A DNA stretch of 64,000 nt from Pararhodobacter zhoushanensis (GTDB taxonomy: Bacteria; Pseudomonadota; Alphaproteobacteria; Rhodobacterales; Rhodobacteraceae). Shown in pieces: positions 1 to 8,625 of this stretch. The position numbers were made by a program, and so were the translations under genes. The stretch's first letter is position 1, and each line of letters starts with the position of its first letter. The stretch covers positions 1,739,501 to 1,803,500 of the forward strand of contig NZ_JAPDFL010000001.1 of NCBI RefSeq assembly GCF_025949695.1, written 5' to 3'. The notes under the pieces were generated by a model, which saw nothing but the letters and a program-made list of their open reading frames with translations, was not told the DNA's origin and made no database searches.

Positions 1-1
1 G

Positions 2-670
2 GCTGTGGCGCTGGTCGCCGGGGTCGGTGTGGGGCTGATAAACGGGCTCTTGATCACCAAGCTGGGGATCGAGGCGTTTATCGTCACGCTGGGCTCGATG
101 GGGATCTACCGCAGTCTGGTGACCTGGCTGGCCGATGGCGGTACGCTGAGCCTCGATTTCAGCCTGCGCAGCTTTTATCAGCCGGTGTATTACGGCGGGA
201 TTTTCGGGATCTCGTGGCCGATCATCGTCTTTGCCGTGGTGGTTGTGCTGGGCGAAATCCTGATGCGCGCCACCGCCTTTGGCCGCCACTGCGCCGCCAT
301 CGGTTCGAACGATCAGGTGGCGCGCTATTCGTCGGTGCGCGTCGCCCGGGTGCGGCTGGCGACCTATGTCATGCTGGGTGTTCTGGTTGGTGTCGCTACC
401 ATCATGTACGTGCCGCGGCTTGGATCGGCCTCGGCCTCGACCGGCCTGTTGTGGGAGCTTGAGGCCATCGCTGCCGTGATCGTCGGCGGCACCATGCTCA
501 AGGGCGGGTTTGGCCGTGTCTGGGGCACGGTCATCGGTGTGCTGATCCTGACCCTGATCGGCAACATCCTCAATCTGACCGATTTCGTTTCGCCTTACCT
601 GAACGGAGCCATTCAGGGGGCCATCATCGTTCTCGCTGTCGTCTTGCAGCGAGCGAACAAGCCGGCCTGA
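2..670 (+). CDS. Sugar-type ABC transporter permease (RbsC family), 5' truncated
   Basis: Inner-membrane permease of a ribose/monosaccharide-type ABC importer. The frame is open from the first bases of the window, so the N-terminal third lies upstream; about 222 residues remain against roughly 320 for the family. Hydrophobic helices alternate with the conserved cytoplasmic loop of the family (FGRHCAAIGSNDQVARYSSV, like the usual GR-x-x-x-A-x-G-x-N-x-x-A-A block) and a late ELEAIAAVIVGGTML...GGFG segment typical of RbsC-like proteins. It is followed 31 bases later by its presumed periplasmic binding protein. The ATP-binding subunit is probably upstream. The substrate cannot be read from the sequence. 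Confidence 0.9.
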   Translation, partial: AVALVAGVGVGLINGLLITKLGIEAFIVTLGSMGIYRSLVTWLADGGTLSLDFSLRSFYQPVYYGGIFGISWPIIVFAVVVVLGEILMRATAFGRHCAAIGSNDQVARYSSVRVARVRLATYVMLGVLVGVATIMYVPRLGSASASTGLLWELEAIAAVIVGGTMLKGGFGRVWGTVIGVLILTLIGNILNLTDFVSPYLNGAIQGAIIVLAVVLQRANKPA

Positions 671-701
671 TGGCCGGTGCAACCAAGGGGGAGGAACCCA
701 C

Positions 702-1643
702 ATGAAGAACTTCGCATCTGCCTTTGCCATGGCCGCGGTGCTGGCAGCACCCGCGCTGGCCCAGGAAACCATGGTCATCGGCGTGTCGATCCCGGCCGCG
801 ACCCATGGCTGGGCGGGCGGCATGAACTATTTCGCCCAGACCACGGTTGATCGTCTGGAAGAAACCTATCCGCAGCTCGACTTCGTGCTGGCCACGGCGT
901 CGGACCCGGCGCGTCAGGTCAACGATATCGAGGACATGATGGCCACGCGCGGCATCGACGCGCTGGTCGTGCTGCCCTTCGAATCCGAGCCGCTGACCGG
1001 CCCGGTAATGGCCGTGTCCGAAGCTGGTGTCTGGGTGACGGTCGTTGACCGCGGTCTGGCCGTCGAGGGGATCGAGGATCTCTACGTCGCGGGCAACAAC
1101 CCTGATTTCGGCCGTGTGTCGGGCGAATACATGGTCTCGGCGATGCCGGACGGCGGTCAGATCGTCGTGCTGCGCGGCATCCCGACCACGATCGACAACG
1201 AGCGCGTCGAGGGCTTCCAGGCCGCCATTGAGGGCTCGGGCATCGAGATCATCGGCATGGAGCACGGCAACTGGAACCGGGATACCTCGTTCACCGTGAT
1301 GCAGGACTTCCTGTCGCGCCACCCGCAGATTGATGCGGTCTGGGCGTCGGATGATGACATGGCAGTCGGTGTTCTGGCCGCCATCGAGGCCGCTGGCCGC
1401 AGCGATATCCAGTTCGTTCTGGGTGGTGCGGGCATGAAGGAGATGATCCAGCGCGTCATGGAAGGCGACACGATGATCCCCGCCGACGTGACCTATCCGC
1501 CGTCGATGATCGCCACCGCGATCGAGCTGACGGCTGTCGGTCTGGTGTCTTCGGCCCCTGTCTCGGGCGAGTTCATCATCGGCTCGGTGCTGGTCACCCA
1601 AGACAACGCCGAGGACTTCTACTACCCCGACAGCCCGTTCTGA
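702..1643 (+). CDS. Periplasmic sugar-binding protein (Peripla_BP_4) of the ABC importer
   Basis: Solute-binding protein of 313 residues. Residues 1 to about 20 form a signal peptide ending ALA-Q. The mature part follows the type I periplasmic binding fold of the ribose/LacI-like group: GVSIPAATHGWAGGM at the start of lobe 1, DPARQVNDIEDMMATRGIDAL, then VDRGL and the NPDFGRVSGEYM block leading into lobe 2. Its ATG follows a GGGGAGGA ribosome-binding site. It belongs to the same operon as the permease upstream, and a strong hairpin lies just after its stop. The sugar bound is unknown; pentoses, polyols and other monosaccharides are all possible. Confidence 0.9.
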   Translation: MKNFASAFAMAAVLAAPALAQETMVIGVSIPAATHGWAGGMNYFAQTTVDRLEETYPQLDFVLATASDPARQVNDIEDMMATRGIDALVVLPFESEPLTGPVMAVSEAGVWVTVVDRGLAVEGIEDLYVAGNNPDFGRVSGEYMVSAMPDGGQIVVLRGIPTTIDNERVEGFQAAIEGSGIEIIGMEHGNWNRDTSFTVMQDFLSRHPQIDAVWASDDDMAVGVLAAIEAAGRSDIQFVLGGAGMKEMIQRVMEGDTMIPADVTYPPSMIATAIELTAVGLVSSAPVSGEFIIGSVLVTQDNAEDFYYPDSPF

Positions 1644-1660
1644 GGCTGAGCTTTGACAAA

Positions 1661-1689
1661 GCCATGGCCGGGCGCATCCCGGCCATGGC
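1661..1689 (+). terminator. Hairpin after the sugar-binding protein gene
   Basis: Perfect 12-bp inverted repeat GCCATGGCCGGG / CCCGGCCATGGC with a 5-base loop, 17 bases after the stop codon. There is no good T tract, so it may protect the mRNA 3' end or help Rho-dependent termination rather than act as a classic intrinsic terminator. Confidence 0.7.
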
Positions 1690-1699
1690 ACCCCCTCAG

Positions 1700-2066
1700 G
1701 CCCCCGGAACACCAGGTCGCGTTTGGCGACAAGGGCGCTGACCCCTTCGGCGAAATCGGCGGTGCGGCTGGGGGCGATGGAGGCGCGGCGCTTGGCTTCG
1801 CGATGATCGGCCAGCCCCGGATCCCTGTCCATCAGCGCCTTGGTATGACCAAAGGCCAGCGTCGGCCCGGCGGCAACGCGGGTGGCGGGCGCGGCGGCGT
1901 CGAAGCCGCCCTTATCTAAAACCCAGTCCAAAAATCGGCAGGCAAGAGCCTTTTCCACGTTCAGCGCGCGGCCGGTCAGCATCAGCCCGAATGCCATCCC
2001 CCGACCCACGCGGCGCGGCAGGAACCACCTGAGCCCGCAATCGGGCGACGCGCCGACGCGGTCATG
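1700..2066 (-). pseudogene. Enoyl-CoA hydratase/isomerase relic (C-terminal half)
   Basis: Reading the minus strand gives recognisable crotonase C-terminal blocks: VGASPDCGLRWFLPRRVG (usual form: GLxPDxGxxxxLPRxVG), LTGRALNVEKALACRFLDWV, AAGPTLAFGHTKALM and TADFAEGVSALVAKRDLVFRG. The N-terminal half with the oxyanion-hole motifs is missing, and the fragment runs straight on from a thiolase piece. It has no start codon or ribosome-binding site of its own. It sits immediately downstream of the acyl-CoA dehydrogenase gene, so it is probably what is left of a beta-oxidation operon on this strand. Confidence 0.75.
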
Positions 2067-2230
2067 CGCCAGTATCTGCGCCTGCATTCCCGAGCCGCAC
2101 ATCGTGCTCAGCGTGGTGCAGGCGGTGCCCAGCGTCAGCGCGGCCTGACGCGCCGGGGCCTCCCCTGACCAGCCCCCAGCCCATCTGGGCGGCGGCGATG
2201 CCAATGGAATCCTGTGTCAGGGGCGTCCTG
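2066..2230 (-). pseudogene. Acetyl-CoA acyltransferase (thiolase) N-terminal relic
   Basis: Directly after the acyl-CoA dehydrogenase stop, the minus strand encodes a thiolase-like start ([19 protein letters not shown]) in one frame. In the next frame it encodes APARQAALTLG and the active-site region TMCGSGMQAQ, where thiolases carry the nucleophilic cysteine. The piece then breaks off into the crotonase relic. The frame change and the abrupt fusion mean it cannot make a working enzyme. An intact thiolase is present at 8.6-9.8 kb. Confidence 0.65.
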
Positions 2231-3364
2231 TCAAACGTTCAGGGCGCGGGCGATGACCATGCGTTGAATGTCGCTGGTGCCCTCGTAGATCTGGCACACG
2301 CGCACGTCGCGCCAGATGCGCTCGACGGGGAAGTCACGGGTGTAGCCATAGCCGCCAAAGGTCTGGATCGCGTCCGAGGCCACTTTTTCCGCCATCTCTG
2401 ACGCAAAAAGTTTCGCCATCGACGCGGCTTGCAGTGCGGGCTGGCCTGCGTCTTTCAGTGCGGCGGCGTGCAGGACCAGCTGGCGACCGGCCTCGACGCG
2501 GGTGGCCATATCGGCCAGCCGGAAGGCGACGGCCTGATGCTCGATCAGCGCCTTGCCCATGCTGATGCGCTCCTGCGCATAGCTGACCGCTGCGTCCAGC
2601 GCGGCGCGGGCCATGCCGACCGATTGCGACGCGATGCCGATACGCCCGCCCTCAAGATTGGACAAGGCGATGCGGTAGCCCTCGCCTTCGGCCCCCAGCA
2701 GGTTTTCAGCGGGTATTTCAAGGTTTTCCAAAGCAATCTGCGCGGTGTCTGACAGGTGCTGGCCGATCTTCTTTTCGATCGATGCGACGCGCCAACCCGG
2801 CGTGTTGGTCGGCACGATAAAGGCCGAGATGCCCTTCTTGCCCGCGCCCGGATCGGTCACCGCAAAGACAATCGCGATATCGGCGTTCTTGCCCGAGGTG
2901 ATGAACTGCTTGACCCCGTTGAGCACCCAGCCGCCATTCGTGCGCACCGCGCGGGTGCGCAGGGCCGAGGCGTCCGAGCCCGCCTGCGGCTCGGTCAGGC
3001 AGAACGCGCCCAGCCATTCGCCGCGCGCCATCGGGCGCAGGTAGGTCTCTTTCTGCGCCTCGGTGCCAAAGCGCAGGATCGGCACGCAGCCGACCGAGTT
3101 GTGCACCGACATCACCGTCGACAGCGCACCGTTGCCCGCCGCGATTTCCTCAAGCGCGCAGGCATAGGCGACGGTATCGGTCAGCGCGCCGTCCCATTCC
3201 TCGGGCACCAGCATGCCCATCAGCCCCAGCGCGCCCATCTGCGCCACCACATCGCGCGGGAAATGCGCGGTTTCGTCCCATTCGGCGGATCTGGGGGCCA
3301 GTTGTTCGGCGGCAAAGCGGCGCGCCATGTCGCGCACCATCGTCTGGTCATCGGTCAGGATCAT
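2231..3364 (-). CDS. Acyl-CoA dehydrogenase
   Basis: FAD-dependent acyl-CoA dehydrogenase of 377 residues, which introduces the alpha,beta double bond into acyl-CoA esters. Visible motifs are [17 protein letters not shown] (flavin and substrate contact), [14 protein letters not shown] and the C-terminal IYEGTSDIQ, whose glutamate (about residue 361) is the usual catalytic base. The start MILTDDQ is preferred over an upstream in-frame alternative because GAGGAAAC lies just before it and acyl-CoA dehydrogenases begin this way. It is divergent from the TetR-fadN operon, with a palindromic operator in the gap, so both units are probably co-regulated. Thiolase and crotonase relics follow it. Confidence 0.93.
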   Translation of the reverse strand: MILTDDQTMVRDMARRFAAEQLAPRSAEWDETAHFPRDVVAQMGALGLMGMLVPEEWDGALTDTVAYACALEEIAAGNGALSTVMSVHNSVGCVPILRFGTEAQKETYLRPMARGEWLGAFCLTEPQAGSDASALRTRAVRTNGGWVLNGVKQFITSGKNADIAIVFAVTDPGAGKKGISAFIVPTNTPGWRVASIEKKIGQHLSDTAQIALENLEIPAENLLGAEGEGYRIALSNLEGGRIGIASQSVGMARAALDAAVSYAQERISMGKALIEHQAVAFRLADMATRVEAGRQLVLHAAALKDAGQPALQAASMAKLFASEMAEKVASDAIQTFGGYGYTRDFPVERIWRDVRVCQIYEGTSDIQRMVIARALNV

Positions 3365-3413
3365 GCTGTTTCCTCGCCTGCGGTGCCGCCACAGTTGACG
3401 GTGGTTTATCCCA

Positions 3414-3440
3414 TTGGTAACCCGTATACCAACGGGTAAC
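3414..3440. promoter_or_regulatory. Overlapping palindromes between acyl-CoA dehydrogenase and tetR, probable TetR operator
   Basis: Two perfect inverted repeats interlock: TTGGTA-N7-TACCAA (3414-3432) and ACCCGT-N6-ACGGGT (3420-3437). They lie in the 100-bp divergent gap between the acyl-CoA dehydrogenase gene and the tetR-fadN operon. A TTGACG hexamer at 3395-3400 could be a -35 element for the plus-strand operon. Position and symmetry fit the operator of the adjacent TetR protein; this is inference. Confidence 0.65.
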
Positions 3441-3487
3441 AAAAAGACGCAACAGTATTACACGCATGAGCCGCCCCGCCAAAACCC

Positions 3488-4123
3488 TTGCCGCCACCGC
3501 CGATCTCGCCCTGGTCCAGCCAGAGCGAGCGCGAGGCAGAGCGCGCGGCCAAGCGCGAGGCGGTGCTGCGTACGGCGGCGCGGTTGTTCAACACCAAGGG
3601 CTATCATGCGACCTCGCTGGACGAGGTGGCAACGGCGCTGAACGTGACCAAGCCGACGATTTACCACTATTTCGCCAACAAGGATGAGATCCTGTTCGAG
3701 TGCACGCGCCGGGGGCTGGATGCGATCATCGAGGCCTCGCGCCGGACCGCCGCGCAGGGCGGCAGCGCTGCCGAGCGGTTGCGCGGGGTGCTGACGGTCT
3801 ATGCGCTGACGATGATGGACGATTTCGGCATCTGCGTCGCGCGGACGCAGGACCATCTGTTGTCCGAAACCAGCCGCCAGCAGTTCCGCGCGCTCAAGCG
3901 CGAGATTGATGCGCTGATCCGGCAGCTGGTGGTCGAGGGCGGTGCGGATGGCTCGGTGCGGGTGCGCGATGTGCGCATCGCGACATTTACCGCCGCTCAG
4001 GCGCTCAACGGGTTGGGCAATTGGTTTAACGCCGAGGGGCCGATGAGCGCGCCCGAGGTTGCCGAGCAGGTCGTGCAGACATTGATGGCGGGGCTGACCG
4101 GACGGGGCGCTGCAACGGATTGA
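3488..4123 (+). CDS. TetR-family transcriptional regulator of the beta-oxidation operon
   Basis: TetR-type repressor. The N-terminal helix-turn-helix is clear: AVLRTAARLFNTKGYHATSLDEVATALNVTKPTIYHYFANKDEIL. The C-terminal ligand domain resembles regulators of acyl-CoA metabolism. The start is unclear. The open frame begins at a TTG (3488) without a ribosome-binding site, while an ATG at 3466 is in another frame. Removing one C from the CCC at 3509-3511 would join that ATG to the TetR frame and give 218 residues, so a one-base error or mutation is possible. The stop lies 35 bases before fadN, suggesting one operon. Confidence 0.85.
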   Translation: MPPPPISPWSSQSEREAERAAKREAVLRTAARLFNTKGYHATSLDEVATALNVTKPTIYHYFANKDEILFECTRRGLDAIIEASRRTAAQGGSAAERLRGVLTVYALTMMDDFGICVARTQDHLLSETSRQQFRALKREIDALIRQLVVEGGADGSVRVRDVRIATFTAAQALNGLGNWFNAEGPMSAPEVAEQVVQTLMAGLTGRGAATD

Positions 4124-4158
4124 GAGAAAAAGGCCCGTGCGCGGGCGAGGGGGGATTG

Positions 4159-6336
4159 ATGCAAGTTTACGGGGCCGGGGATACCGGGATCAAACGCGCG
4201 GCGGTGATCGGCGCGGGGTCGATGGGCGGCGGCATCGCCGCGCACTTCGCCAATGCCGGGATCGCGGTGGATCTGCTGGACATGAAGGGCGGCGACTCTG
4301 GCTGCGCCCCGGCCGAGGCGGGTCTGGCGCGGCAACTGCAGATCGGTGGCTTCATGGCGCCCGACGCCGCCCAACTGGTGCGTGTCGGCAATGTCGAGGA
4401 TCACCTTGACCGGCTGGCGCAGGCCGACTGGATCATCGAGGCGGTGATCGAAAAGCTGGACGTCAAGCGCGCGCTCTATGGCTCGATTGCACCGCATCTG
4501 AAGGCGGATGTGATCGTGTCATCCAACACCTCGACCATCCCGCGCGCGGCGCTGACCGAGGGGATGGACCCCGCTCTGGCCAAGCGCTTCGCGATTACCC
4601 ATTTCTTCAACCCGCCCCGCGTGATGCAGCTGCTGGAGATCATCTGCGACCCGCAGGCGGACCCGGCGATGGTGCAGCGCCTACACCGCGCGTCCGAGGT
4701 GCTGCTGGGCAAAACGGTCATCGACTGCCGCGACACGCCCGGTTTCATCGCCAATCGGATTGGCTGTTTCTGGATGGCCGCCGCCGCGATGGAAGCCCAG
4801 CGTCTGGGCTTGAGCGTCGAGCAGGCGGACGCGGTGCACGCTGGCCTTGGCATTCCGCGCACCGGGGTGTTTGGCCTCTTTGATCTGGTCGGCATTGATC
4901 TGGTGCCCAACGTCTGGGGCAGTCTGCTGAGCACTTTGCCCGCCGATGACGCCCTGCGCGGCTATGACATCACGCAAGACGCGGTGTTCACCGGACTTCT
5001 GGCCAAGGGGCATCTGGGCCGCAAGACCAAGGCGGGCTTCTACCGCAAGGCGGCGGATGGCAGCCGCGAGGCGTATGATCTGGTCACGCAAACCTACCGG
5101 CCCGAGCAAAAGACCACGCCCGTGCCGCGCGACCCGCGCGCGCTACTGGCCGAGGACAGCGCGTCGGGTGCCTATGCCAAGGCGGTGCTGAGCGCGGTGC
5201 TGGCCTATGCGCAGGCGCATGCGGACGAGATCGCCAGCGATCCGGCCTCGGTCGATATCGCGATGGAGCTGGGGTATTCGTGGAAACAGGGGCCGTTTGC
5301 GCTGGCGGCGAAGGTGGGGCTGATCGACGCCGCGCCCAAGCGCCCGCGCCGCGCCTCGCTGGACGGTGCGCCGGTGATCCGCGCGAACGATTTTGCCACG
5401 CTGCACGATCTGGGCGACGGGGTTGCCTGCTTCCGGGCACGCTCGAAGCTCAACACCTTCGCGCCCGAGGTGCTGGCCCTGCTGGGCGAAACGCTGGACG
5501 CTGCGGGCAAGGACTATACCGCGCTGGTGCTGGGCAATGACGATGCGCGCGCGTTCTCGGCAGGGGCGGATCTGAGCTTCTTCCTCGATCGGCTCGATCT
5601 GCCGGGCGGGATGGACACCATCCTTGGCTATGTCATCGGCGGGCAAGAGCTTTTCCTGAAAATGCGCCGCCTGCCGGTGCCGGTGGTGGCCGCGATCCAC
5701 GGCTTCACCCTGGGCGGCGGGTGCGAGTTCCAGATGCATACCTCGGCCACGGTGGCGCATGCCGAAGCCAGAATCGGCGTGCCCGAAACCGGCGTTGGGC
5801 TGTTGCCCGCCTGGGGTGGGTGCACCCAGCTTCTGGCCCGTGCCGCGGCAGCGATGCTGGACGCCAGCCCGACCGAGCACGCAGCCCGCGCCTTTGCGAC
5901 GATCTACGCGGGCGAAATCGCGCCCTCGGCGGCGGCGGGCAGGGCGGCGGGTCTGCTGCGGCCAGACGACGCGCTGGTCATGTTCCGCCCCGACCTGATC
6001 GCGACGGCCAAGGCGCGCGCGCTGGCGCTGGTGCCGGGCTATTCGCCGCCCGCGCCTCTGGCCGTGGCGGTCGCCGGGCGTGAGGGCGCGCAAGCGCTGC
6101 TGGCCCCTTTGCGCGACCAGCGTGCCATGGGGGCGCTGTCGGACGTGGATGTCCATCTGGCCGAGGTGATCATCGGCGTGCTGACCGGCGGGCCGGATGC
6201 GCAGCCGGGCGATACCCGCAACGAGGAACAGCTGATGGCGCTTGAGCGGGCGGCGTTTCTGGAGCTGGTGCAAAGCGCCCCCAGCCGCGCGCGGATGGAG
6301 CACATGCTGGCCACCGGCAAACGGTTGAAGAACTGA
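4159..6336 (+). CDS. 3-hydroxyacyl-CoA dehydrogenase / enoyl-CoA hydratase fusion (FadN-like)
   Basis: Bifunctional beta-oxidation enzyme of 725 residues. The 3-hydroxyacyl-CoA dehydrogenase comes first: Rossmann motif GAGSMGGGIAAHFANAG near residues 16-32, SNTSTIP, the HFFNPP...LLEII region and PGFIANRI. The enoyl-CoA hydratase domain is C-terminal (roughly residues 400-600), with FSAGADLSFF for the oxyanion hole, HGFTLGGGCEFQMHT and PETGVGLLPAWGG. This order is opposite to FadB/FadJ and matches Bacillus FadN-type proteins. The ATG at 4159 is chosen because GAGGGGGG precedes it; an upstream in-frame TTG lacks a site. It is followed by SDR, dehydrogenase and thiolase genes. Confidence 0.92.
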   Translation: MQVYGAGDTGIKRAAVIGAGSMGGGIAAHFANAGIAVDLLDMKGGDSGCAPAEAGLARQLQIGGFMAPDAAQLVRVGNVEDHLDRLAQADWIIEAVIEKLDVKRALYGSIAPHLKADVIVSSNTSTIPRAALTEGMDPALAKRFAITHFFNPPRVMQLLEIICDPQADPAMVQRLHRASEVLLGKTVIDCRDTPGFIANRIGCFWMAAAAMEAQRLGLSVEQADAVHAGLGIPRTGVFGLFDLVGIDLVPNVWGSLLSTLPADDALRGYDITQDAVFTGLLAKGHLGRKTKAGFYRKAADGSREAYDLVTQTYRPEQKTTPVPRDPRALLAEDSASGAYAKAVLSAVLAYAQAHADEIASDPASVDIAMELGYSWKQGPFALAAKVGLIDAAPKRPRRASLDGAPVIRANDFATLHDLGDGVACFRARSKLNTFAPEVLALLGETLDAAGKDYTALVLGNDDARAFSAGADLSFFLDRLDLPGGMDTILGYVIGGQELFLKMRRLPVPVVAAIHGFTLGGGCEFQMHTSATVAHAEARIGVPETGVGLLPAWGGCTQLLARAAAAMLDASPTEHAARAFATIYAGEIAPSAAAGRAAGLLRPDDALVMFRPDLIATAKARALALVPGYSPPAPLAVAVAGREGAQALLAPLRDQRAMGALSDVDVHLAEVIIGVLTGGPDAQPGDTRNEEQLMALERAAFLELVQSAPSRARMEHMLATGKRLKN

Positions 6337-6529
6337 CACAAAGCCGCCCTGCGCGCGGTGGATCGTGACGATCCGGGCGCGCGGGGTGGCATCGGACCGA
6401 TTAGGGGTCATCGAGTCATTTTTGCCGCCGACCGTCCCCGTTGCGCCACCTTCCACGCTGATCAGCCGCGGGCTGCGCGACGCATACGAGCCCAAGCAGG
6501 GCTGACTTAACACCGAAAGGAACCACCCC
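6337..6529 (+). other. Gap between fadN-like gene and SDR gene; imperfect hairpin and a 39-codon reading frame
   Basis: An imperfect GC-rich hairpin with wobble pairs occupies about 6346-6389. A short frame from GTG 6386 to TGA 6505 would encode 39 residues ending RGLRDAYEPKQG. It lacks a ribosome-binding site, and I do not recognise it. It may be the tail of a lost gene or chance. The SDR ribosome-binding site (AAAGGAA) closes the gap. Confidence 0.35.
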
Positions 6530-7291
6530 ATGATCATCAAGGATCAGGCGGCCATCGTGACCGGCGGGGCCTCGGGCCTCGGCGGCGCAACGGCGGAAAT
6601 GCTGGCCAAGGCCGGTGCCAAAGTCGCGATTTTCGACATGAACGAAGCGCTGGGCGCGGCCAAGGCGGCCGAGCTGGGCGGGGCCTTCTTCAAGGTCAAC
6701 GTGACCGATGAAAACGCCGTGCAAGAGGCGATTGCCGCCGCCGAGGGCATGCATGGCAAGGCGCGCATTCTGGTCAACTGCGCCGGGATTGGGCCACCCG
6801 CCAAGGTCGTTGACCGTGAGGGCAAGGCGCTGGCGCTGTCGTCCTTTGCCTCGGTGGTCAGTGTGAACCTGCTGGGCACGTTCAACGTGCTGTCGAAGTT
6901 CGCGGCCTCCCTGCACACCGCCGATCTGCTGGGCGAAGAGCGCGGCGTGGCGATCAACACGGCCTCGGTCGCGGCGTTTGACGGTCAGATCGGTCAGGCG
7001 GCCTATGCCGCGTCCAAGGCGGGCGTTGTCGGCATGACGCTGCCCGTCGCGCGCGAGTTTGCCCGCTATGGCATCCGCGTGATGACCATCGCGCCGGGCC
7101 TGTTCATGACCCCGCTGCTGGCCTCGCTGCCGCAAGAGGCGCAAGACAGTCTGGGCCGTCAGGTGCCGTTCCCGCCGCGTCTGGGCGATCCGTCCGAATA
7201 CGCGCGACTCGTCGCCGCGATCATCGACAACCCCATGCTGAACGGCGAAGTCATTCGTCTGGACGGCGCAATTCGGATGGCCCCGAAATGA
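6530..7291 (+). CDS. SDR-family 3-hydroxyacyl-CoA dehydrogenase (HSD17B10-like)
   Basis: Short-chain dehydrogenase/reductase of 253 residues. Visible are the glycine-rich NAD-binding turn GGASGLGG, the D-M-N end of beta-2, NCAGIGPP, and the catalytic set NTASVAAF...YAASKAG. The long insertion after NCAG (AKVVDREGKALALSSFASVV) and the C-terminal IRLDGAIRMAPK are typical of the type 10 17-beta-hydroxysteroid/2-methyl-3-hydroxybutyryl-CoA dehydrogenase group, so a hydroxyacyl-CoA with a branched or ring-bearing chain is a reasonable guess. Its stop overlaps the next start (ATGA), which implies translational coupling to the second acyl-CoA dehydrogenase. Confidence 0.9.
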   Translation: MIIKDQAAIVTGGASGLGGATAEMLAKAGAKVAIFDMNEALGAAKAAELGGAFFKVNVTDENAVQEAIAAAEGMHGKARILVNCAGIGPPAKVVDREGKALALSSFASVVSVNLLGTFNVLSKFAASLHTADLLGEERGVAINTASVAAFDGQIGQAAYAASKAGVVGMTLPVAREFARYGIRVMTIAPGLFMTPLLASLPQEAQDSLGRQVPFPPRLGDPSEYARLVAAIIDNPMLNGEVIRLDGAIRMAPK

Positions 7292-8478
7292 GCAACCTTC
7301 TGGAAACCACCGGCATCTCGGACCGCGCGCTCGACATCGCCGACCGGGTCGAGCGTTTCGTCCGCGAGACCATCGCGCCCTATGAACGCGACCCGCGCCG
7401 CACGTCGCACGGGCCGAGTGACGAACTGGCCACCGAGCTGAAGGCGCTGGCGCGCAAGGCCGGGGTGCTGACCCCGCATGTCCTGCCCGATGGCGGCCAC
7501 CTGACCCAGCGCGAGACAGCCGCCGTGCTGATCCGCTCGGGCCTGTCGCCTCTGGGTCCGATCGCCTGCAATACGGCCGCGCCCGATGAGGGCAACATGT
7601 ACCTGCTCGGCAAGGTCGCCAGCCCCGAACTGAAGGCGCGCTATCTTGAGCCGATGATCCGTGGCGAGAAGCGCTCGGCCTTCTTCATGACCGAACCGGC
7701 CGAGGATGGCGGCGCGGGTTCGGACCCGTCGATGATGCTGACCACCTGCCGCATGGACGGCAACCATTGGGTGATCAATGGCCGCAAGACCTATATCACC
7801 GGGGCCGACGGGGCCGGGGTGGGCATCGTCATGGCGAAATCTGACGAGGGCGCCTGCATGTTTCTGGTCGATCTGCCCGATCCGGCGATCAGGATCGAGC
7901 GGGTGATGGATACCATCGACAGCTCAATGCCCGGCGGTCACGCCGTGGTCAGCATCGACAACCTGCGCGTGCCCGCGACGCAGATGCTGGGCGAAAGCGG
8001 CGAGGGCTTCCGCTATGCGCAGGTCCGCCTGTCGCCCGCGCGGCTGAGCCATTGCATGCGCTGGCTGGGGGCCTGCGTGCGCGCCAACGAGATCGCGACC
8101 GACTATGCCAACCGCCGCATGGCCTTTGGCAAGCAGCTGATTGACCATGAGGGCGTCGGCTTCATGCTGGCCGAGAACCTGCTGGACCTCAAGCAGGCCG
8201 AGCTGATGACCTATTGGTGTGCCGACGTGCTCGACACCGGGGCGGGCGGCACGGCGCAAAGCTCGATGGCCAAGGTGGCGGTGTCCGAGGCGCTGATGCG
8301 CATCGCGGATCGTTGCGTGCAGGTGATGGGCGGGCAGGGCGTGACCGGTGACACCATCGTCGAACAGGTGTTCCGCGAAATCCGCGCCTTCCGCATCTAT
8401 GACGGCCCGACCGAGGTGCACAAATGGTCGCTGGCCAAGAAGATCAAGCGCGACTGGAAAAAAGCGCAAGAGGCATGA
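7288..8478 (+). CDS. Acyl-CoA dehydrogenase, ACAD10/11-like
   Basis: Second acyl-CoA dehydrogenase of the operon, 396 residues. It shows FFMTEPAEDGGAGSDPSMM, the flavin contact WVINGRKTYITGADGAG and the C-terminal ARMxx-like region VMGGQGVTGDTIVEQVFREIRAFRIYDGPTEVHK. The last motif (YDGPTEVH in place of YEGTxxIQ) is characteristic of the ACAD10/11-like subgroup and shows that the catalytic base is arranged differently from the enzyme at 2.2-3.4 kb. The two dehydrogenases are therefore unlikely to be redundant; they may act on different chain types or steps. Translation is coupled to the SDR gene by a 4-base overlap. Confidence 0.92.
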   Translation: MSNLLETTGISDRALDIADRVERFVRETIAPYERDPRRTSHGPSDELATELKALARKAGVLTPHVLPDGGHLTQRETAAVLIRSGLSPLGPIACNTAAPDEGNMYLLGKVASPELKARYLEPMIRGEKRSAFFMTEPAEDGGAGSDPSMMLTTCRMDGNHWVINGRKTYITGADGAGVGIVMAKSDEGACMFLVDLPDPAIRIERVMDTIDSSMPGGHAVVSIDNLRVPATQMLGESGEGFRYAQVRLSPARLSHCMRWLGACVRANEIATDYANRRMAFGKQLIDHEGVGFMLAENLLDLKQAELMTYWCADVLDTGAGGTAQSSMAKVAVSEALMRIADRCVQVMGGQGVTGDTIVEQVFREIRAFRIYDGPTEVHKWSLAKKIKRDWKKAQEA

Positions 8479-8625
8479 CCCGCGCGGCCCCCGACGTTCA
8501 GGCGAATGCCGGGGCCGCGGTTTGTCGCGCTGGCCGTCGCGGCCATGAAAGCCTGCCGCTGGCTGACCGGGCCGCAGGGATCAAACATGCGGCCCAGTCC
8601 GGGCCGTCTTTCAGGAGGAACACCG

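Noticed and set aside
624-2204. Very long minus-strand reading frame across the binding-protein gene
   Set aside because: It is the antisense shadow of the plus-strand gene in its first half. Only the crotonase/thiolase words in 1700-2204 are meaningful, and they are relics.
6386-6505. 39-codon reading frame before the SDR gene
   Set aside because: No ribosome-binding site and no recognisable family; kept only as a note in the gap entry.
5143-6540. Long minus-strand frame opposite the fadN-like gene
   Set aside because: High GC makes long antisense frames common. The composition is arginine/histidine-rich and shows no motif.
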